The position numbers and the translations under genes were made by a program. The notes under the pieces were generated by a model. That model made no database searches. It saw only the letters and a list, made by a program, of their open reading frames with translations, and was not told the DNA's origin. A stretch of DNA of 64,000 nt from the NCBI GenBank assembly GCA_964505785.1, contig CAZDJZ010000002.1:310001-374000 (forward strand), read 5' to 3'. Each line of letters opens with the position of its first letter. Within the stretch, counting starts at the first letter, position 1. Shown one piece after another: positions 1-8,596 of this stretch. Source of the DNA: CAYRTV01 sp964505785. GTDB lineage: Bacteria > Acidobacteriota > Aminicenantia > Aminicenantales > Aminicenantaceae.

Positions 1-321
1 ACTGACATAGGATGCGGTGAGTAAATTTTTTTTGTGCGTCAGGCAGGCTGCAGCTATCCGTGAATGAAATGTGTAAGGAAGAAGGCTGATAACAATATCC
101 GCTGAAGAAACCGCTGCCTGCAAATCCTTGTCTTCCTGAATATCTAAACATACAGCTTTTCCGGAAGGATGCCCCTCAATTAGCTTGTCAGCCCGTGTCC
201 TATACTGATCGGCCAGTATAACTTCGATTCCGGGCTCTTTTAAAAAATAATCAATCACCGGTGGTGCGACGGATCCGGCTCCCAAAACCAATACTTCATG
301 TTTATTTTGTGATTTTGTCAT
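1..321 (-). CDS. saccharopine dehydrogenase (NADP-binding part), partial
   Basis: The N-terminal 107 codons are visible; the rest lies beyond the left edge. After the ATG at 321 comes a short basic lead, then a Rossmann nucleotide-binding start, VLVLGAGSVAPPVIDY, followed by IEVILADQYRTRADKL and later ADIVISLLPYTFH. This is the typical layout of the saccharopine dehydrogenase (LYS9-like) family, which interconverts saccharopine with aminoadipate semialdehyde and glutamate. An AAAGGAT ribosome site precedes the ATG. The stop of the lysine-ketoglutarate reductase gene lies only 17 nt upstream, so the two form an operon equivalent to the two halves of eukaryotic AASS. The family call is good; the reaction direction is inferred. 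Confidence 0.85.
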   Translation of the reverse strand, partial: MTKSQNKHEVLVLGAGSVAPPVIDYFLKEPGIEVILADQYRTRADKLIEGHPSGKAVCLDIQEDKDLQAAVSSADIVISLLPYTFHSRIAAACLTHKKNLLTASYVS

Positions 322-338
322 AATGGTATCCTTTAGGC

Positions 339-1664
339 TCAAATGAATTTATTCAAATACCGGTAATCTGGAGTCAATTCTCCTTTATAAAGCACCACGG
401 CTCTTCGAATTGGAGCCGGCAGCTCAATATTCTCAAAGGCCTTTGAAAAATCGCTTCGAGCGAGTGATGGGAGAAAAGGCTTCAATGCTTGGCTGAAAAA
501 AGCGGATGACTCCAATGGAATTTCGGCCGGAAGGTTATCAATTGTCATCAATGCAATCCCTTTATGGCGAATGTCATTGGATTTTTTTCTTTCTACAGGA
601 TCATAGATGTAAAAAGGCTGGTCGGGGGTTGTTGAATAAAAGTTACACTCAATAGAACCTTCAATATCACAAGATATATCACCAATCACCTTCAATCTGG
701 GGAGCTCACTGTCTCTGAATAGCCTTTCCAAGGATTCCTGAGTAATAAAGCGTGGATATTTGGGAGTCCAATATATACAATTAACCACAGCGCTCAAATA
801 TGGGAGATAGCTGTCGAACTTAGATCTGTATTTGCCGGGAGACTGGTAGTAATCTTCCAAGGAGAAAGGGATGTCCGTACTTTTTGGATGAACCATATCT
901 TCTTCTTTAAAAACAACTTTATAGAAACGGTGAGACGCAAAATCACCGCTTTCCATAAAGGACGGCAGATCAGCAGGCTTGATTTCTTTATGCGGCAGCA
1001 AATCAAATATTTCCTGAGCCCCAGCTGATGTCCGGCCGTATCCGGCAAATCCGATGATAACGGGTTTGAGCTTAGGATCCAGGCCGGAGTTATATATCTC
1101 CCACCCGATTTTTTTGATTTTTTCTTTTATCTCAACCAGGCTCTGATATTTGTGCGGCTGGTCAATTCGAATTAAAGGCGTATCAATTCCTTCCACGGCC
1201 CATTTTTGTCCTAATGCATGAAGAACTTCCACCATTCCTGCTTGGCCGGCCTGAATTCCAAAGAATAACAAGCGCCGGCCGCTTCCATCTGTAATCTTCT
1301 CATACTCGATTAACGTGCATTGTTTGTCCATTAATATCTTCAGCATGGGCATATTTTGCGACTGCCCTTTAATAGTATGAGAAAAAAACAGATAAACCTT
1401 GCCCTTCATGATCAGTTCGACCGGAATTTCTTTGACAGCCAGGATGATGCTGCATGGAGAAAGATCTTCTTTAACATCCACTCCTTCCCGCCTGTAATCT
1501 TCGTCCGCGAAAACCCGGGTCCGGGACGGCTGAATCAAGATGCGGATCCCGTGCTCCTGAATAAGTTCCCGCGCATGGGATGGAATCAGGGGAACCCTGC
1601 GCTCCCAGATGTTTTTGTCTTCACGGCGGATACCTATGATGGTTTGATTTTTTTCAGTATTCAT
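339..1664 (-). CDS. lysine-ketoglutarate reductase domain protein (AASS N-half, AlaDH/PNT-like)
   Basis: This protein of about 441 aa begins with an alanine dehydrogenase/PNT-type N-terminal domain (IGIRREDKNIWERRVPLIP, then FADEDYRREGVDV). That domain is also the signature of the lysine-ketoglutarate reductase half of bifunctional aminoadipate-semialdehyde synthase. A nucleotide-binding middle region contains VIIGFAGYGRTSAGAQEIFDLLP. Condensation of lysine with 2-oxoglutarate to saccharopine is the expected reaction. The start is ATG 1664, with AAGGGA about 8 nt upstream; a longer frame to 1718 lacks this support. It is followed by the saccharopine dehydrogenase gene. Because dapF in this window indicates diaminopimelate synthesis, this pair is more likely used for lysine degradation than for synthesis (inference). 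Confidence 0.82.
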   Translation of the reverse strand: MNTEKNQTIIGIRREDKNIWERRVPLIPSHARELIQEHGIRILIQPSRTRVFADEDYRREGVDVKEDLSPCSIILAVKEIPVELIMKGKVYLFFSHTIKGQSQNMPMLKILMDKQCTLIEYEKITDGSGRRLLFFGIQAGQAGMVEVLHALGQKWAVEGIDTPLIRIDQPHKYQSLVEIKEKIKKIGWEIYNSGLDPKLKPVIIGFAGYGRTSAGAQEIFDLLPHKEIKPADLPSFMESGDFASHRFYKVVFKEEDMVHPKSTDIPFSLEDYYQSPGKYRSKFDSYLPYLSAVVNCIYWTPKYPRFITQESLERLFRDSELPRLKVIGDISCDIEGSIECNFYSTTPDQPFYIYDPVERKKSNDIRHKGIALMTIDNLPAEIPLESSAFFSQALKPFLPSLARSDFSKAFENIELPAPIRRAVVLYKGELTPDYRYLNKFI

Positions 1665-1735
1665 TAAATGATTCCCTTCAAAAAATAAATTATGGCATAA
1701 CTGCAAACTCAGGGTCAATAAATTTTAAAATGATG

Positions 1736-1764
1736 TTGACCTTAAAGGAAATATTTTCAATAAT
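1736..1764 (+). promoter_or_regulatory. candidate sigma-70 promoter of cysS operon
   Basis: TTGACC and AATAAT hexamers are separated by 17 nt, and the -10 box ends 21 nt before the cysS ATG. It lies in the divergent gap between the LKR gene and cysS. This is seen by pattern only. Confidence 0.4.
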
Positions 1765-1785
1765 AAAAAATCAACAGGATAAATC

Positions 1786-3177
1786 ATGATTAAATTTTTC
1801 AACACCTTATCAGGAAAAATTGATGTTTTCCATCCGCTTAAAGCAGGTGAAGCCGGGTTATATACATGCGGCCCTACAGTTTATGACTTTGCTCATATCG
1901 GAAACTTTCGTGCCTATGTCTTTGAGGATCTCTTGAAACGGTTTCTGCAGCATAAAGGTTTTAACGTTCATCATGTCATGAACATAACGGATGTGGATGA
2001 CAAGACTATAAGAGGGGCTCATCAGCGAAATCAATCTCTCGGTGAATACACCCGCAATTATATCGAGGCTTTTTTTAATGATATCGACACTTTGAATATA
2101 TCCCGTGCTGATCAATACCCGAGAGCCACTGAACATATTCCGGAAATGGTGAATATCATTAAAGCCCTCCTTAAAAAAGGATATGCTTACCAAAAAGAAG
2201 GGTCCTATTATTTCGATGTATCCAGCTTCAGCGATTATGGACGTTTGTCTAAAATCGATAAGGAACAACTTAAATCCGGAGAAAGAGTGGAATCGGATGA
2301 ATATGAAAAAGAAAATATTCAAGATTTCGCACTCTGGAAGGCACCTAAGCAAGAAGAACCTTTTTGGGAAACAGATATTGGTCCCGGACGGCCGGGATGG
2401 CATATCGAATGTTCAGCCATGAGCTCAAAATACCTGGGAGATACGTTCGATATCCATTGCGGCGGGATCGACAATATTTTCCCCCACCATGAAAACGAAA
2501 TCGCTCAGTCTGAAGCCGCCTCCGGCAAACCTTTTGTACACTACTGGATCCATTGTCATCACTTGATCGTCGATGGTGAAAAAATGTCTAAGTCCAAAGG
2601 CAATCAATATACAATCAAAGACCTTCTGAATAAGAATATCGATCCTGCGGCTTTGCGTTTTCTCTTGCTGTCCACACATTACCGGAAAACACTCAATTTC
2701 ACTTTTGACGCACTTGACCAGGCCCACGCCTCCGTTCAGCGAATCAAAGATTTCGTGTATGAATTGGACCACCGTTCATTTGAACCCGGAAAAAATAACG
2801 ATACCTCCGTGTTTATAAAGGAGGCAGGTGAAAAATTCGATTCCGCATTAGAAAATGATCTGAATATATCTATGGCCTTATCTTCGGTTTTTGAGTTTAT
2901 AAAAAACATTTATAAGAAGATGAAAACAAACGAAATCCTCGAAGGAAACGTCCGGGAACTCAAAAACCTCATCTACACCTGGAACAATGTACTGGCTGTA
3001 TTGCCCGAGGAACAAGATGTCCAATTGCCGCCGGAAACCCTGAAAAAAATTAAAGAACGCAATAAAGCCAGGGCTGAAAAAAACTTCACCCTCGCTGATA
3101 AACTCAGAGATGAATTGCTCCAGGAAGGAATCATCCTTGAAGATACCAATGACGGGGTGCGCTGGAAAAAGAAATGA
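1786..3177 (+). CDS. cysS: cysteinyl-tRNA synthetase
   Basis: This 463-aa class I aminoacyl-tRNA synthetase charges tRNA-Cys in the cytoplasm. The zinc/HIGH region is intact (CGPTVYDFAHIGNFRAYVF near residue 28), with MNITDVDDKT, the zinc ligand region WHIECSAMS, GGIDNIFPHHENE and the KMSKSKGN loop. A helical C-terminal anticodon-binding domain ends with RWKKK. The length is normal for bacterial CysS. AGGAT lies just before the ATG. The gene opens a plus-strand run and its stop overlaps the yraN start by 4 nt (ATGA), indicating translational coupling. Confidence 0.98.
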   Translation: MIKFFNTLSGKIDVFHPLKAGEAGLYTCGPTVYDFAHIGNFRAYVFEDLLKRFLQHKGFNVHHVMNITDVDDKTIRGAHQRNQSLGEYTRNYIEAFFNDIDTLNISRADQYPRATEHIPEMVNIIKALLKKGYAYQKEGSYYFDVSSFSDYGRLSKIDKEQLKSGERVESDEYEKENIQDFALWKAPKQEEPFWETDIGPGRPGWHIECSAMSSKYLGDTFDIHCGGIDNIFPHHENEIAQSEAASGKPFVHYWIHCHHLIVDGEKMSKSKGNQYTIKDLLNKNIDPAALRFLLLSTHYRKTLNFTFDALDQAHASVQRIKDFVYELDHRSFEPGKNNDTSVFIKEAGEKFDSALENDLNISMALSSVFEFIKNIYKKMKTNEILEGNVRELKNLIYTWNNVLAVLPEEQDVQLPPETLKKIKERNKARAEKNFTLADKLRDELLQEGIILEDTNDGVRWKKK

Positions 3178-3563
3178 CAGCCTGGTTTAAAAAAAAAGCC
3201 TGGATGAACGTCTCTCCGCATAACCTGGGACGCAAAGGTGAGGAAATCGCGCTGGATCTTTTAATAAAAAAAAATTACAGAATCATTGAGCAAGGTTTCC
3301 GCTTGTTTAGAGGGGAAATTGATATCATTGCCGCTAAGGATGGCGGGCTGGTTTTCGTTGAGGTTAAATCCCGCCGCGGCAGCCGCTTCGGTCATCCGGA
3401 AGACTCGGTAACCTTTACAAAACAGTGCCAGATAAAAAAAATCGCCGCTGGATATCTGCATAAACATAATATTGAAAATATGCCCTGCAGGTTTGATGTC
3501 ATAGCCGTAATTTTCTTGAAAGATAAAGTGGATGTGACCCACTTTGAGGAGGCTTTCAATTAA
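3174..3563 (+). CDS. YraN/UPF0102 family endonuclease-like protein
   Basis: This 129-aa protein carries the UPF0102 pattern: GRKGEEIALDLL, then Y-R-I-I-E-Q, RGEIDIIA with the conserved Asp, and VFVEVKSRR with the E-x-K pair of restriction-endonuclease-like folds. The family is distantly related to Holliday-junction resolvases, but its cellular role is not settled. The ATG overlaps the cysS stop. A second ATG about 10 codons later (MNVSPHNLG) could be the true start, since family members usually begin close to the GRKGE motif. The stop lies 12 nt before the M14 peptidase start. Confidence 0.88.
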   Translation: MTAWFKKKAWMNVSPHNLGRKGEEIALDLLIKKNYRIIEQGFRLFRGEIDIIAAKDGGLVFVEVKSRRGSRFGHPEDSVTFTKQCQIKKIAAGYLHKHNIENMPCRFDVIAVIFLKDKVDVTHFEEAFN

Positions 3564-3575
3564 AAAGGAGCAATA

Positions 3576-5753
3576 ATGAATATAATAAAAAAAAGATTTT
3601 TTTGTTTTTTCATGATCTGTTTGACCGGTGTTATGTCTGTTATGGCTCAGGTTCCGCCACCGGAGGATATTCTAGGATTTAAAGTCGGCGCGGATTATCA
3701 CCTTGCCACCTATGACCAAGCGTTGCAGTATTTTCAGGTCCTGGATGAAAATTCTGACCGCATTCGTCTGTTCAAGGCTGGAAAAACATCAATGGGTCGG
3801 GACATGATTTATGCCGTCATTTCCCTGCCGGAGAACTTGGAACAGCTGGATAAATATAAATCAATTTCCCGCCGTTTATCTTTGGCTCAGGGCCTTTCGG
3901 AAAAAAGCGCTCTTGACTTGGCCAAGCAGGGAAAAGCCGTAGTCTATATAGACGGAGGATTGCATGCCTCCGAATGTGCTCCCGCACAGCATAATATTCA
4001 GCTTGCTTACGACCTGGTTACCGGAAATGATGCGAAGACCCGGCGTATTCTTTCAGAAACAATATTGGTCTTGGTCTTTGCTAACCCAGACGGCATGAAT
4101 CTTTTAGCTGAATGGTATCACCCTCATGTCGGGACTCCTTATGAAGTCTCCCCTATGCCCTGGCTTTACCATATATTCGCCGGGCATGATAATAACCGGG
4201 ACTCTTATATCGCCAATCTGGTGGAAACCCAAAATATAACCCGGCTGGTTAACCAGGAATGGTTTCCAGTCATTTTGTATAATCACCATCAAACCGCTCC
4301 CTTCCCGGCCCGAATCTGGACACCACCCAACGCCGAACCCACAAATCCTAATGTGCACCCCTTGGTAGTCCGATGGCAGAATATGGTGGGATCCGCCATG
4401 GGAGAAGCTTTTGATGCTGAAAATAAAGAAGGCGCAATCTCCCGGCTCATTTTTGATACCTGGTATCCGGGGTATGTAACCCAGGTTGTTGATTCTCATA
4501 ATATTATTTCCATTTTGACTGAGACGGCTTTATACCGGTACGCTACTCCGCATTTTTATACAGTCCGTGATTTCCCTGAAGAATATCAGGATATGACCAT
4601 GTCTGCTTTTTACCCTAATCCCTGGAAAGGCGGCTGGTGGCGTATTGGCGATGCGGTGGATTATTGCTTAACCGCGTCCAAATCGGTTCTGGATGTTGCT
4701 TCCCGCTACCGGGAAAAGCTGCTGTTTAATAAGTTCAAAATGGCTGAGGATGTGATTTCACGCTTTCAAAACGAACCTCCCTACGGCTGGATTATTCCCA
4801 AGCAGCAGAATGATCCCGGGACAGCCGAATTGCTGTTAAAAAAAATGCAGCTTTTGGGCATTAAGCTGTATGAAAGCCAGTCGAATTTTGTTCATGAAGG
4901 TATCCAGTATCCCCAAGGCACATATATTATTCCAGCTTCCCAGCCATTCGGCCTTTTTGCCAAAAATATGTTTGAGGAACAGGAGTATCCGGATTTACGT
5001 AAATATCCTGCCCTTTGGCAGGGAATTATCCGTCCGGTCGAATTTGATGGTGCTCCGCTAAGCTCATATGACCAAATGGGATGGACCCTGCCCTACCAAT
5101 TCGGTGTTCAAACCAATGCTTCCCGCAGCCCATTAAATATTCAAATGACTCAGGTGAACAATATTGTTTTCCGGAAGGGGAAAATTTCCGGCCGGCCGGG
5201 TTATGCTTATGCTCTCAGCCATCAGGAAAACAATTCCTTTACAGCCATGAACAGGATCTTAAAAGCCGGAGGGCGTATTTTATGGGCGAAAGAACCCTTT
5301 TCACGCAATAATCAAAATTTTCCAGCCGGAACCATTATGGTTTTATCCAACAGTATTGATCGCTCTGTCATGGAAGCCATCGTTGAAGAGCTGAATTTGG
5401 AAGTGACTGGGATTTCCGGAAAACCCGGGACTGAAACCATGGAAATAAAAACAACCAGATTAGGTTTGTACCAATCCTGGGTGGCAAATGCAGATGAAGG
5501 CTGGGTGCGATTTCTCATGGAACAATATGAATTTCCTTATTCCGTATTGCATGACGCTGAAATCCGGGCCGGACAGCGTTGCAAAATACGCCAAAGAACA
5601 CCTGCTTATGAGCGGATGGATTCACGGAGAAAAAATTATCCGGGAAAAAAGCGCGATTCTGGATGTTGCCAAGGGACAAGGCCGGATCATTCTTCTCGGC
5701 TTTCCAGTCCAGTTCCGTGCACAATCCTACGGAACGTTCAAGCTTCTTTTTAA
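3576..5753 (+). CDS. M14 family zinc carboxypeptidase-like protein, C-terminus frameshifted
   Basis: This is a secreted peptidase of about 725 aa. A signal peptide (basic MNIIKKR, hydrophobic stretch, cleavage near MAQ) precedes an M14 catalytic domain. Zinc ligands sit in LHASECAPAQ (His and Glu) and in NHHQTAPFPARIW (His); a glutamate in SILTETALYRYATP fits the catalytic general base. AAAGGAGC precedes the ATG. Up to about residue 665 (LHDAEIRAG) the protein matches the family. After that the reading frame is wrong: the conserved end (LLMSGWIHGE, GFPVQFRAQSYGTFKLLFN) is encoded in the next frame and stops at 5778. The tail in this frame (QRCKIRQRTP... to 5753) looks like nonsense. The catalytic core may still fold. 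Confidence 0.8.
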   Translation: MNIIKKRFFCFFMICLTGVMSVMAQVPPPEDILGFKVGADYHLATYDQALQYFQVLDENSDRIRLFKAGKTSMGRDMIYAVISLPENLEQLDKYKSISRRLSLAQGLSEKSALDLAKQGKAVVYIDGGLHASECAPAQHNIQLAYDLVTGNDAKTRRILSETILVLVFANPDGMNLLAEWYHPHVGTPYEVSPMPWLYHIFAGHDNNRDSYIANLVETQNITRLVNQEWFPVILYNHHQTAPFPARIWTPPNAEPTNPNVHPLVVRWQNMVGSAMGEAFDAENKEGAISRLIFDTWYPGYVTQVVDSHNIISILTETALYRYATPHFYTVRDFPEEYQDMTMSAFYPNPWKGGWWRIGDAVDYCLTASKSVLDVASRYREKLLFNKFKMAEDVISRFQNEPPYGWIIPKQQNDPGTAELLLKKMQLLGIKLYESQSNFVHEGIQYPQGTYIIPASQPFGLFAKNMFEEQEYPDLRKYPALWQGIIRPVEFDGAPLSSYDQMGWTLPYQFGVQTNASRSPLNIQMTQVNNIVFRKGKISGRPGYAYALSHQENNSFTAMNRILKAGGRILWAKEPFSRNNQNFPAGTIMVLSNSIDRSVMEAIVEELNLEVTGISGKPGTETMEIKTTRLGLYQSWVANADEGWVRFLMEQYEFPYSVLHDAEIRAGQRCKIRQRTPAYERMDSRRKNYPGKKRDSGCCQGTRPDHSSRLSSPVPCTILRNVQASF

Positions 5754-5778
5754 CTCGATTTTTTTGGGAGGGAGATGA
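5560..5778 (+). pseudogene. out-of-frame C-terminal remnant of the M14 peptidase
   Basis: Read one frame over from the upstream coding frame, this stretch gives DSVAKYAKEHLLMSGWIHG, then ILDVAKGQGRIILLGFPVQF and SYGTFKLLFNSIFL, ending at TGA 5776-5778. This is the conserved C-terminus of this M14 subgroup. From memory of the family, roughly 100-130 residues of a GATase1-like segment normally lie between LHDAEIRAG and this part and are missing here. The old stop overlaps the dapF ATG as ATGA, the same coupling used elsewhere in the window, which supports this as the ancestral frame. Confidence 0.75.
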
Positions 5779-6563
5779 AATTCACAAAAGCAGCCGCTGC
5801 CGGCAATGACTTCATTTTGATCGACAATCGAAAAAAAAGTCTAAGCGGGGCGGAAACGGATTTTTTCCGGGACATCTGCCGGCGCCGTCATTCTATCGGT
5901 GCAGATGGAATCATTTTGCTGGAAAACAGTTCCCGCGCTGATATTCTTTACCGGCATTATAATTCCGATGGCCGGCCTGCAGAAATGTGCGGGAACGGTG
6001 CCCGCTGCATCAGTCGGTACGCCTACGAAAAACAATTAACTAGGGACAAACTTTCTTTTGAAATAAATGGAATCATTTATCTTGCGTTTTGCCGGGGTGA
6101 CTCTGTCACCATCTCTTTTCCCTATCCCAAAACCATTGATCCGGATAAGCGGATTTTTCCTCAATCAGACAATCAGGAAGCCGGATATATCAACACCGGG
6201 GTTCCGCATTTTGTTGTCTTTACTGATAATCTCGATGATTTGGATGTGGAATCCGAAGGAAAAAAATACCGCTTCCACCCGGAATTCAACCATGGCACAA
6301 ATGTTGATTTTGTTGAAATCCTTACCCGAAAATCGATCAGGGTCCGTACTTTTGAGCGGGGTGTAGAGGCTGAAACTTTCAGCTGTGGAACCGGAGCCGT
6401 TGCATCAGCGATTTTGGTTCATCTGAAAAAGGATTTTTTACCGCCGGTGGAGGTTTCGACTCAAGGAGGAAGAATGGAAATCGATTGGGACAAAAAAAAA
6501 CAAAAGGTTTTATTGACAGGAAAAGCGAAGTTGATTTACGAGGGAGAACTTATTCCGTCATAA
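5775..6563 (+). CDS. dapF: diaminopimelate epimerase
   Basis: This 262-aa enzyme converts LL-diaminopimelate to meso-diaminopimelate for lysine and peptidoglycan synthesis. Both catalytic cysteines are present, in AEMCGNGARC and TFSCGTGAVAS. The N-terminus FTKAAAAGNDFILID and the later TNVDFVEI are family-typical. The length is slightly short but complete. GGGAGGG lies immediately before the ATG. The ATG overlaps the ancestral stop of the damaged M14 gene. Presence of dapF indicates DAP-type cell wall and lysine synthesis. Confidence 0.97.
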   Translation: MKFTKAAAAGNDFILIDNRKKSLSGAETDFFRDICRRRHSIGADGIILLENSSRADILYRHYNSDGRPAEMCGNGARCISRYAYEKQLTRDKLSFEINGIIYLAFCRGDSVTISFPYPKTIDPDKRIFPQSDNQEAGYINTGVPHFVVFTDNLDDLDVESEGKKYRFHPEFNHGTNVDFVEILTRKSIRVRTFERGVEAETFSCGTGAVASAILVHLKKDFLPPVEVSTQGGRMEIDWDKKKQKVLLTGKAKLIYEGELIPS

Positions 6564-6629
6564 TCCGTAACTTGTTATGATAAAGACGCTAGTAAAATCG
6601 GGGAATTTGAGAGACATTGTCGATACAGA

Positions 6630-7130
6630 ATGAGATACCACCTTGGTTTGGGAAGCAACATGGGAAACCGGGAATTCCATCTTAAGAGAGCATTATCATT
6701 GCTGGCGAAAAAGGGAGTCATTATTGTCAGGCTTTCCTCTTTATACGAGACCGAACCAATCGGATTTCAGGCTCAGCCCATGTTTTTGAATATGGCTGCT
6801 GTCGTTGAATCGGCGCTTGATCCGGCATCTCTTCTCAAGGCACTCAAATCGATTGAAAAAAAAATAGGCAGAAAACCGTCCCTTCCGGGTCATTCCCGCT
6901 GTATAGATATAGATATACTTTTAGCTGAAACCCTTGTTTTTTCCAGCCCCGGCCTGATTATTCCCCACCCTCGAATGCATGAGCGCCTGTTTGCTCTTAT
7001 ACCGCTGGCTGAGATCGCACCAGATGAGATTCACCCGGTCTTTAACTTGACCATAAAGAGCTTAAAAGAAAATTGCGATGAACCCGGGTTTATAAAAAAA
7101 ACCGGAACTCCGGATTTCTCTAACCTCTAA
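6630..7130 (+). CDS. folK: 2-amino-4-hydroxy-6-hydroxymethyldihydropteridine pyrophosphokinase
   Basis: This 166-aa folate-pathway kinase transfers pyrophosphate from ATP to hydroxymethyldihydropterin. Motifs: LGLGSNMGNREFHLKRAL at the N-terminus, SSLYETEPIGFQAQPMFLN, and SRCIDIDILLAE holding the metal-binding Asp pair, followed by IPHPRMHER. The length is typical. It follows dapF by 66 nt; no strong ribosome site is visible before ATG 6630. A stretch of T after the stop (7137-7147) has no clear stem. Confidence 0.95.
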   Translation: MRYHLGLGSNMGNREFHLKRALSLLAKKGVIIVRLSSLYETEPIGFQAQPMFLNMAAVVESALDPASLLKALKSIEKKIGRKPSLPGHSRCIDIDILLAETLVFSSPGLIIPHPRMHERLFALIPLAEIAPDEIHPVFNLTIKSLKENCDEPGFIKKTGTPDFSNL

Positions 7131-7162
7131 CCCTCGCTTTTTTTTTTCATATCTGGCATCAT

Positions 7163-7516
7163 ATGTTCATGAATCAGGTGGAGATGTGGCGGATCAAAGA
7201 ATTGATCCTTATCCTTAATGAGATTGCTGGAATTCTGCGGCGGGGAAACAACCGCGAATGGGCGGCTGTTTTTCAGCATTATAAAATGGAATCCCAGGAG
7301 ATTCTCAGCGGAAGAAAATTCGGTTCTCAGGAACTAAAAAACTTGATCCGGAATATACGCTGCGGCATAAAAGGCCCCCATTTCTCGCATTATCATATTG
7401 ATATCGATGTTCCCCATAATGAGCCTTCGATATTCGAAGACTTCCTCCGCTGCAAGACCAGGCTGAATCAAATTCTCGATGAAATGAACAGCCGTTTTGT
7501 AGAATATATTAACTAA
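7163..7516 (+). CDS. conserved-looking hypothetical protein, 117 aa
   Basis: I do not recognise this family with confidence. The protein is soluble and largely helical, with WRIKELILILNEIAGILRRG and REWAAVFQHY at the N-terminus, a central GIKGPHFSHYHIDIDVPHNE patch rich in His and Asp, and a helical end (FEDFLRCKTRLNQILDEMN). There is no signal peptide or membrane segment. ATG 7163 or 7169 could be the start. It lies 32 nt after folK on the same strand and faces the convergent toroid gene. The even codon use argues that it is a real gene. Confidence 0.6.
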   Translation: MFMNQVEMWRIKELILILNEIAGILRRGNNREWAAVFQHYKMESQEILSGRKFGSQELKNLIRNIRCGIKGPHFSHYHIDIDVPHNEPSIFEDFLRCKTRLNQILDEMNSRFVEYIN

Positions 7517-7529
7517 CCAGGCCGAGTGA

Positions 7530-7593
7530 AGCTGGTGTGGCCCTTCGCTGCGAATTAATGCTTAAAAGGAATAAGCCGGGCGAAGCACCAGCT
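7530..7593. terminator. inverted repeat between convergent genes
   Basis: AGCTGGTG at 7530-7537 pairs with CACCAGCT at 7586-7593, with additional imperfect pairing of GCCCTTCGC against GGGCGAAG inside. It sits exactly between two convergent genes and touches the stop of the second. No long T-run follows, so bidirectional termination is only a guess; it may instead be an intergenic palindromic repeat. Confidence 0.3.
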
Positions 7594-8582
7594 CAGGATT
7601 CGATAAGGTCGAAGCTTTTCAGCATGCGCAGCACCGCAATCGTTATCCAGAGGTGATCTTCTAATTCCGCTTTTTTAAACCTGGCTTCCCAATATCCCTG
7701 CGGCCTTTGTTTTCGGAGCAGCCACTGCAGGGCCGATTGGATAATTTCATTCTCAGGAGAAAATCCTATTTTCGACAAGGAATCCAAACTGCTTAATATA
7801 TTTGTTCCCCAAAATGGATAGGATAAATCTTTCCACCCGGCAGCGCTTTTTTGCTCGGAATAATAATCCGGTTTAAAAAATTCCTTTAACAGAAGGGCTC
7901 CCCCCTTCTTTGTTTCTTTACGCTCTCTCCATTGAGGAGAAGCTGCCAAAGCCCGCAATACCATTCCAGTTACTACATTTGAAAAGGGTTTTGATGTATT
8001 TGGTTTTATAGGTGCACTGTCATTTTCGTTAGCATTGTTCTTTCCATATCGATTTTCAAATACTTTTTTTTCAACGGTCCTGTACGGAATCGCCCAGCCG
8101 CCGTCATCTTGACGGTTTTTCATCAGCCATTGAAATCCTTTTTCCGCTTCGGATGCATCATGAAATCCAAACAAACTGACAATTTCTAAAATCAGTGCAT
8201 GATAAGTGGGAGCATACTCATGGATGTAAGCGCCCCGGAAATCCCCTTCTTTGGTTTGCGTTGAAAACAGATAGCCTGCTCCCTTTTGAATTGCTTTGTC
8301 TTTTTTAGAACATCCCAGGTCATAAAGCTTGAAAAGGTTTCGCAGAGTTTCTACGGTTGAATGGGTTTTTTCCAAGGTGGGATGACCGATATATTTTTTT
8401 TCACACCAAGACCCTTTGGAGTTTTGTTCTTCGAGAATGCGGATCCTGTCAGCATATTTTTGCAGATTTTTAAATTCTCTATCCACAGGGACTTCCAGGA
8501 TGTCCTTTTTTAACCAAAACAAGATGGGAAGGTTTCCCCTAGCCAATAGAAATTCAATCGCCCTGTTGATTCGTTTTTTCAT
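7593..8582 (-). CDS. prenyltransferase/squalene-cyclase-like alpha/alpha toroid protein
   Basis: This soluble protein of 329 aa is built of repeated helical units with terpenoid-cyclase-like motifs: GAGYLFSTQTKEGDFRG, GFQWLMKNRQDDGGWAIP, and ALQWLLRKQRPQGYWEARF near the C-terminus. These QxxDGGW/G-type repeats define the alpha-alpha toroid of squalene cyclases and prenyltransferase beta subunits, but here the protein is half the length of a cyclase and no DXDD motif is seen, so a cyclase reaction is not supported. AGGAAC precedes the ATG. It follows the cupin gene by 14 nt on the same strand, forming a two-gene unit. Exact role unknown. Confidence 0.7.
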   Translation of the reverse strand: MKKRINRAIEFLLARGNLPILFWLKKDILEVPVDREFKNLQKYADRIRILEEQNSKGSWCEKKYIGHPTLEKTHSTVETLRNLFKLYDLGCSKKDKAIQKGAGYLFSTQTKEGDFRGAYIHEYAPTYHALILEIVSLFGFHDASEAEKGFQWLMKNRQDDGGWAIPYRTVEKKVFENRYGKNNANENDSAPIKPNTSKPFSNVVTGMVLRALAASPQWRERKETKKGGALLLKEFFKPDYYSEQKSAAGWKDLSYPFWGTNILSSLDSLSKIGFSPENEIIQSALQWLLRKQRPQGYWEARFKKAELEDHLWITIAVLRMLKSFDLIES

Positions 8583-8596
8583 CGCCTGTTCCTTTA

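Noticed and set aside
794..1667. Open frames overlapping the lysine-ketoglutarate reductase gene
   Set aside because: No family pattern and fully inside a well-supported gene on another frame.
7593..8582. Functional squalene/terpene cyclase
   Set aside because: Half the usual length and no DXDD catalytic motif; only the toroid repeats are supported.
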